From: Microcaldota archaeon
Lineage (GTDB): Archaea > Micrarchaeota > Micrarchaeia > Anstonellales > Bilamarchaeaceae
Reading direction: 5' to 3'
NCBI GenBank assembly: GCA_016180665.1
Contig: JACPAS010000116.1
Span: 1 to 5,173, forward strand
Length of the DNA stretch: 5,173 nucleotides
Below the pieces are notes generated by a model. That model ran no database searches, was not told where the DNA came from, and saw only the letters and a program-made list of their open reading frames with translations. Position 1 is the stretch's first letter. Each line of letters starts with the position of its first letter. The translations under genes and the position numbers were made by a program. Below are positions 4,741 through 5,173 of this stretch, piece by piece.

Positions 4741-5169
4741 TTATGGCTGCACCCATTCAATTTCAAAATACTCATAATCGCTTCCAGGTAGATCCACCCT
4801 CTTAATTATGTAATAAGTTACACTACTCTCACGGTCGGAAATTGCCATAAGCATATCCAGCCCGTAATGTTTACATTCATAAAGTGCTTTAGCGAGTTCT
4901 TCACCGCCTATATATTCATCCTCAGTTAAAGAAAGCATCAAAAATTTCGGTTTTCCATCTTTAGGGGTTTCTATTCCACCTTTTTTTCTGTGGTAAAGTA
5001 AAAAGTCTAGTCTTGGATTAGTCTTACTGACTTTAATATCCAACTTCTTTCCAGGAATAGCCAAAATAAATGTTTTTTCTGCTCCGACCAACTGAACAAT
5101 TTCTATCTCGTTTCTTCGCGACTGGTGTCGCATTCCCATAAAATTTGCAATGATAAAGCTGCATCCCAC
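4741..5169 (-). CDS. Putative tRNA-splicing endonuclease-like (EndA fold) protein, possibly a structural subunit
   Basis: The longest frame in the window is 142 residues from GTG 5169. The frame stays open to the window edge (next upstream codon CTA), so the true start may lie outside, or at ATG 5139 or 5133. Residues 52-123 follow the layout of the archaeal EndA catalytic domain: a strand ending in Tyr (LDFLLY, Tyr59), a charged loop, a hydrophobic strand (KFLMLS, 75-80), a helix (GEELAKALYECKHYG, 89-103), and paired strands LMAISD and VTYYIIKRV (107-125). The Tyr position is kept. The catalytic His before the hydrophobic strand and the Lys after the helix are not evident (KPK and GLDM there). 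That pattern fits a non-catalytic beta subunit of an (alpha-beta)2 enzyme. The usual helix before the Tyr strand is not visible. The match is by eye to the family pattern; otherwise it is an uncharacterised protein. It lies 30 nt upstream of the two-intron tRNA. Confidence 0.5.
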   Translation of the reverse strand: MGCSFIIANFMGMRHQSRRNEIEIVQLVGAEKTFILAIPGKKLDIKVSKTNPRLDFLLYHRKKGGIETPKDGKPKFLMLSLTEDEYIGGEELAKALYECKHYGLDMLMAISDRESSVTYYIIKRVDLPGSDYEYFEIEWVQP

Positions 5170-5173
5170 TAGC

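Noticed and set aside
4574..4756. 60-codon open frame on the minus strand over the tRNA
   Set aside because: It reads through tRNA exons and introns in one frame; the tRNA structure explains the sequence.
1..5173. CRISPR array, insertion sequence or other mobile element
   Set aside because: No regularly spaced direct repeats, transposase or integrase motifs, or terminal repeats bounding a gene were seen.

Overview
This AT-rich window looks archaeal. The strongest evidence is an interrupted tRNA-Arg(CCU) at 4520-4710 (minus strand). Both of its interruptions end in bulge-helix-bulge (BHB) splice motifs, and no CCA tail is encoded. A P-loop-superfamily secretion/pilus ATPase of archaeal type, short TATA-like boxes 26-27 nt before candidate start codons, and very tight gene packing agree with this. 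A DPANN-type lineage (Woesearchaeota/Pacearchaeota-like) is a reasonable guess, but the sequence alone does not prove it.

Layout. 1-312 (+) is the 3' part of a DUF3368 PIN-like gene cut by the window edge. 313-559 is a convergent intergenic region with a long imperfect inverted repeat (362-414), oligo-T tracts, and a 14-codon ORF with a good Shine-Dalgarno sequence. 560-1605 (-) is a two-gene operon: a two-TM potassium channel, then a small E1-like (ThiF/MoeB/HesA) protein starting at TTG inside the channel's stop codon. 1613-3742 (+) diverges from it and encodes a large type II/IV secretion ATPase. 3747-5169 (-) holds an asparagine-synthetase-domain protein, the tRNA-Arg, and a protein resembling the catalytic domain of archaeal tRNA-splicing endonuclease. 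These three are transcribed in the order endonuclease-like gene, tRNA, synthetase-like gene, with gaps of only 30 and 11 nt.

Main points. (1) The tRNA-Arg(CCU) has two introns: 19 nt at the usual position 37/38, and 97 nt in the T-loop between positions 59 and 60, which is a rare site. Removing both gives a 75-nt cloverleaf. (2) The gene directly upstream resembles a splicing endonuclease domain that has lost the catalytic His and Lys, as expected for a structural (beta) subunit. Heteromeric endonucleases are the kind that handle non-canonical introns, so the pairing is suggestive. This assignment is tentative. (3) The secretion ATPase keeps its Walker B region and His box but has no Walker A motif. 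The segment that should carry it is missing in frame near 2903-2911. (4) The channel operon and the ATPase gene may share one symmetric TATA-like element at 1621-1636.
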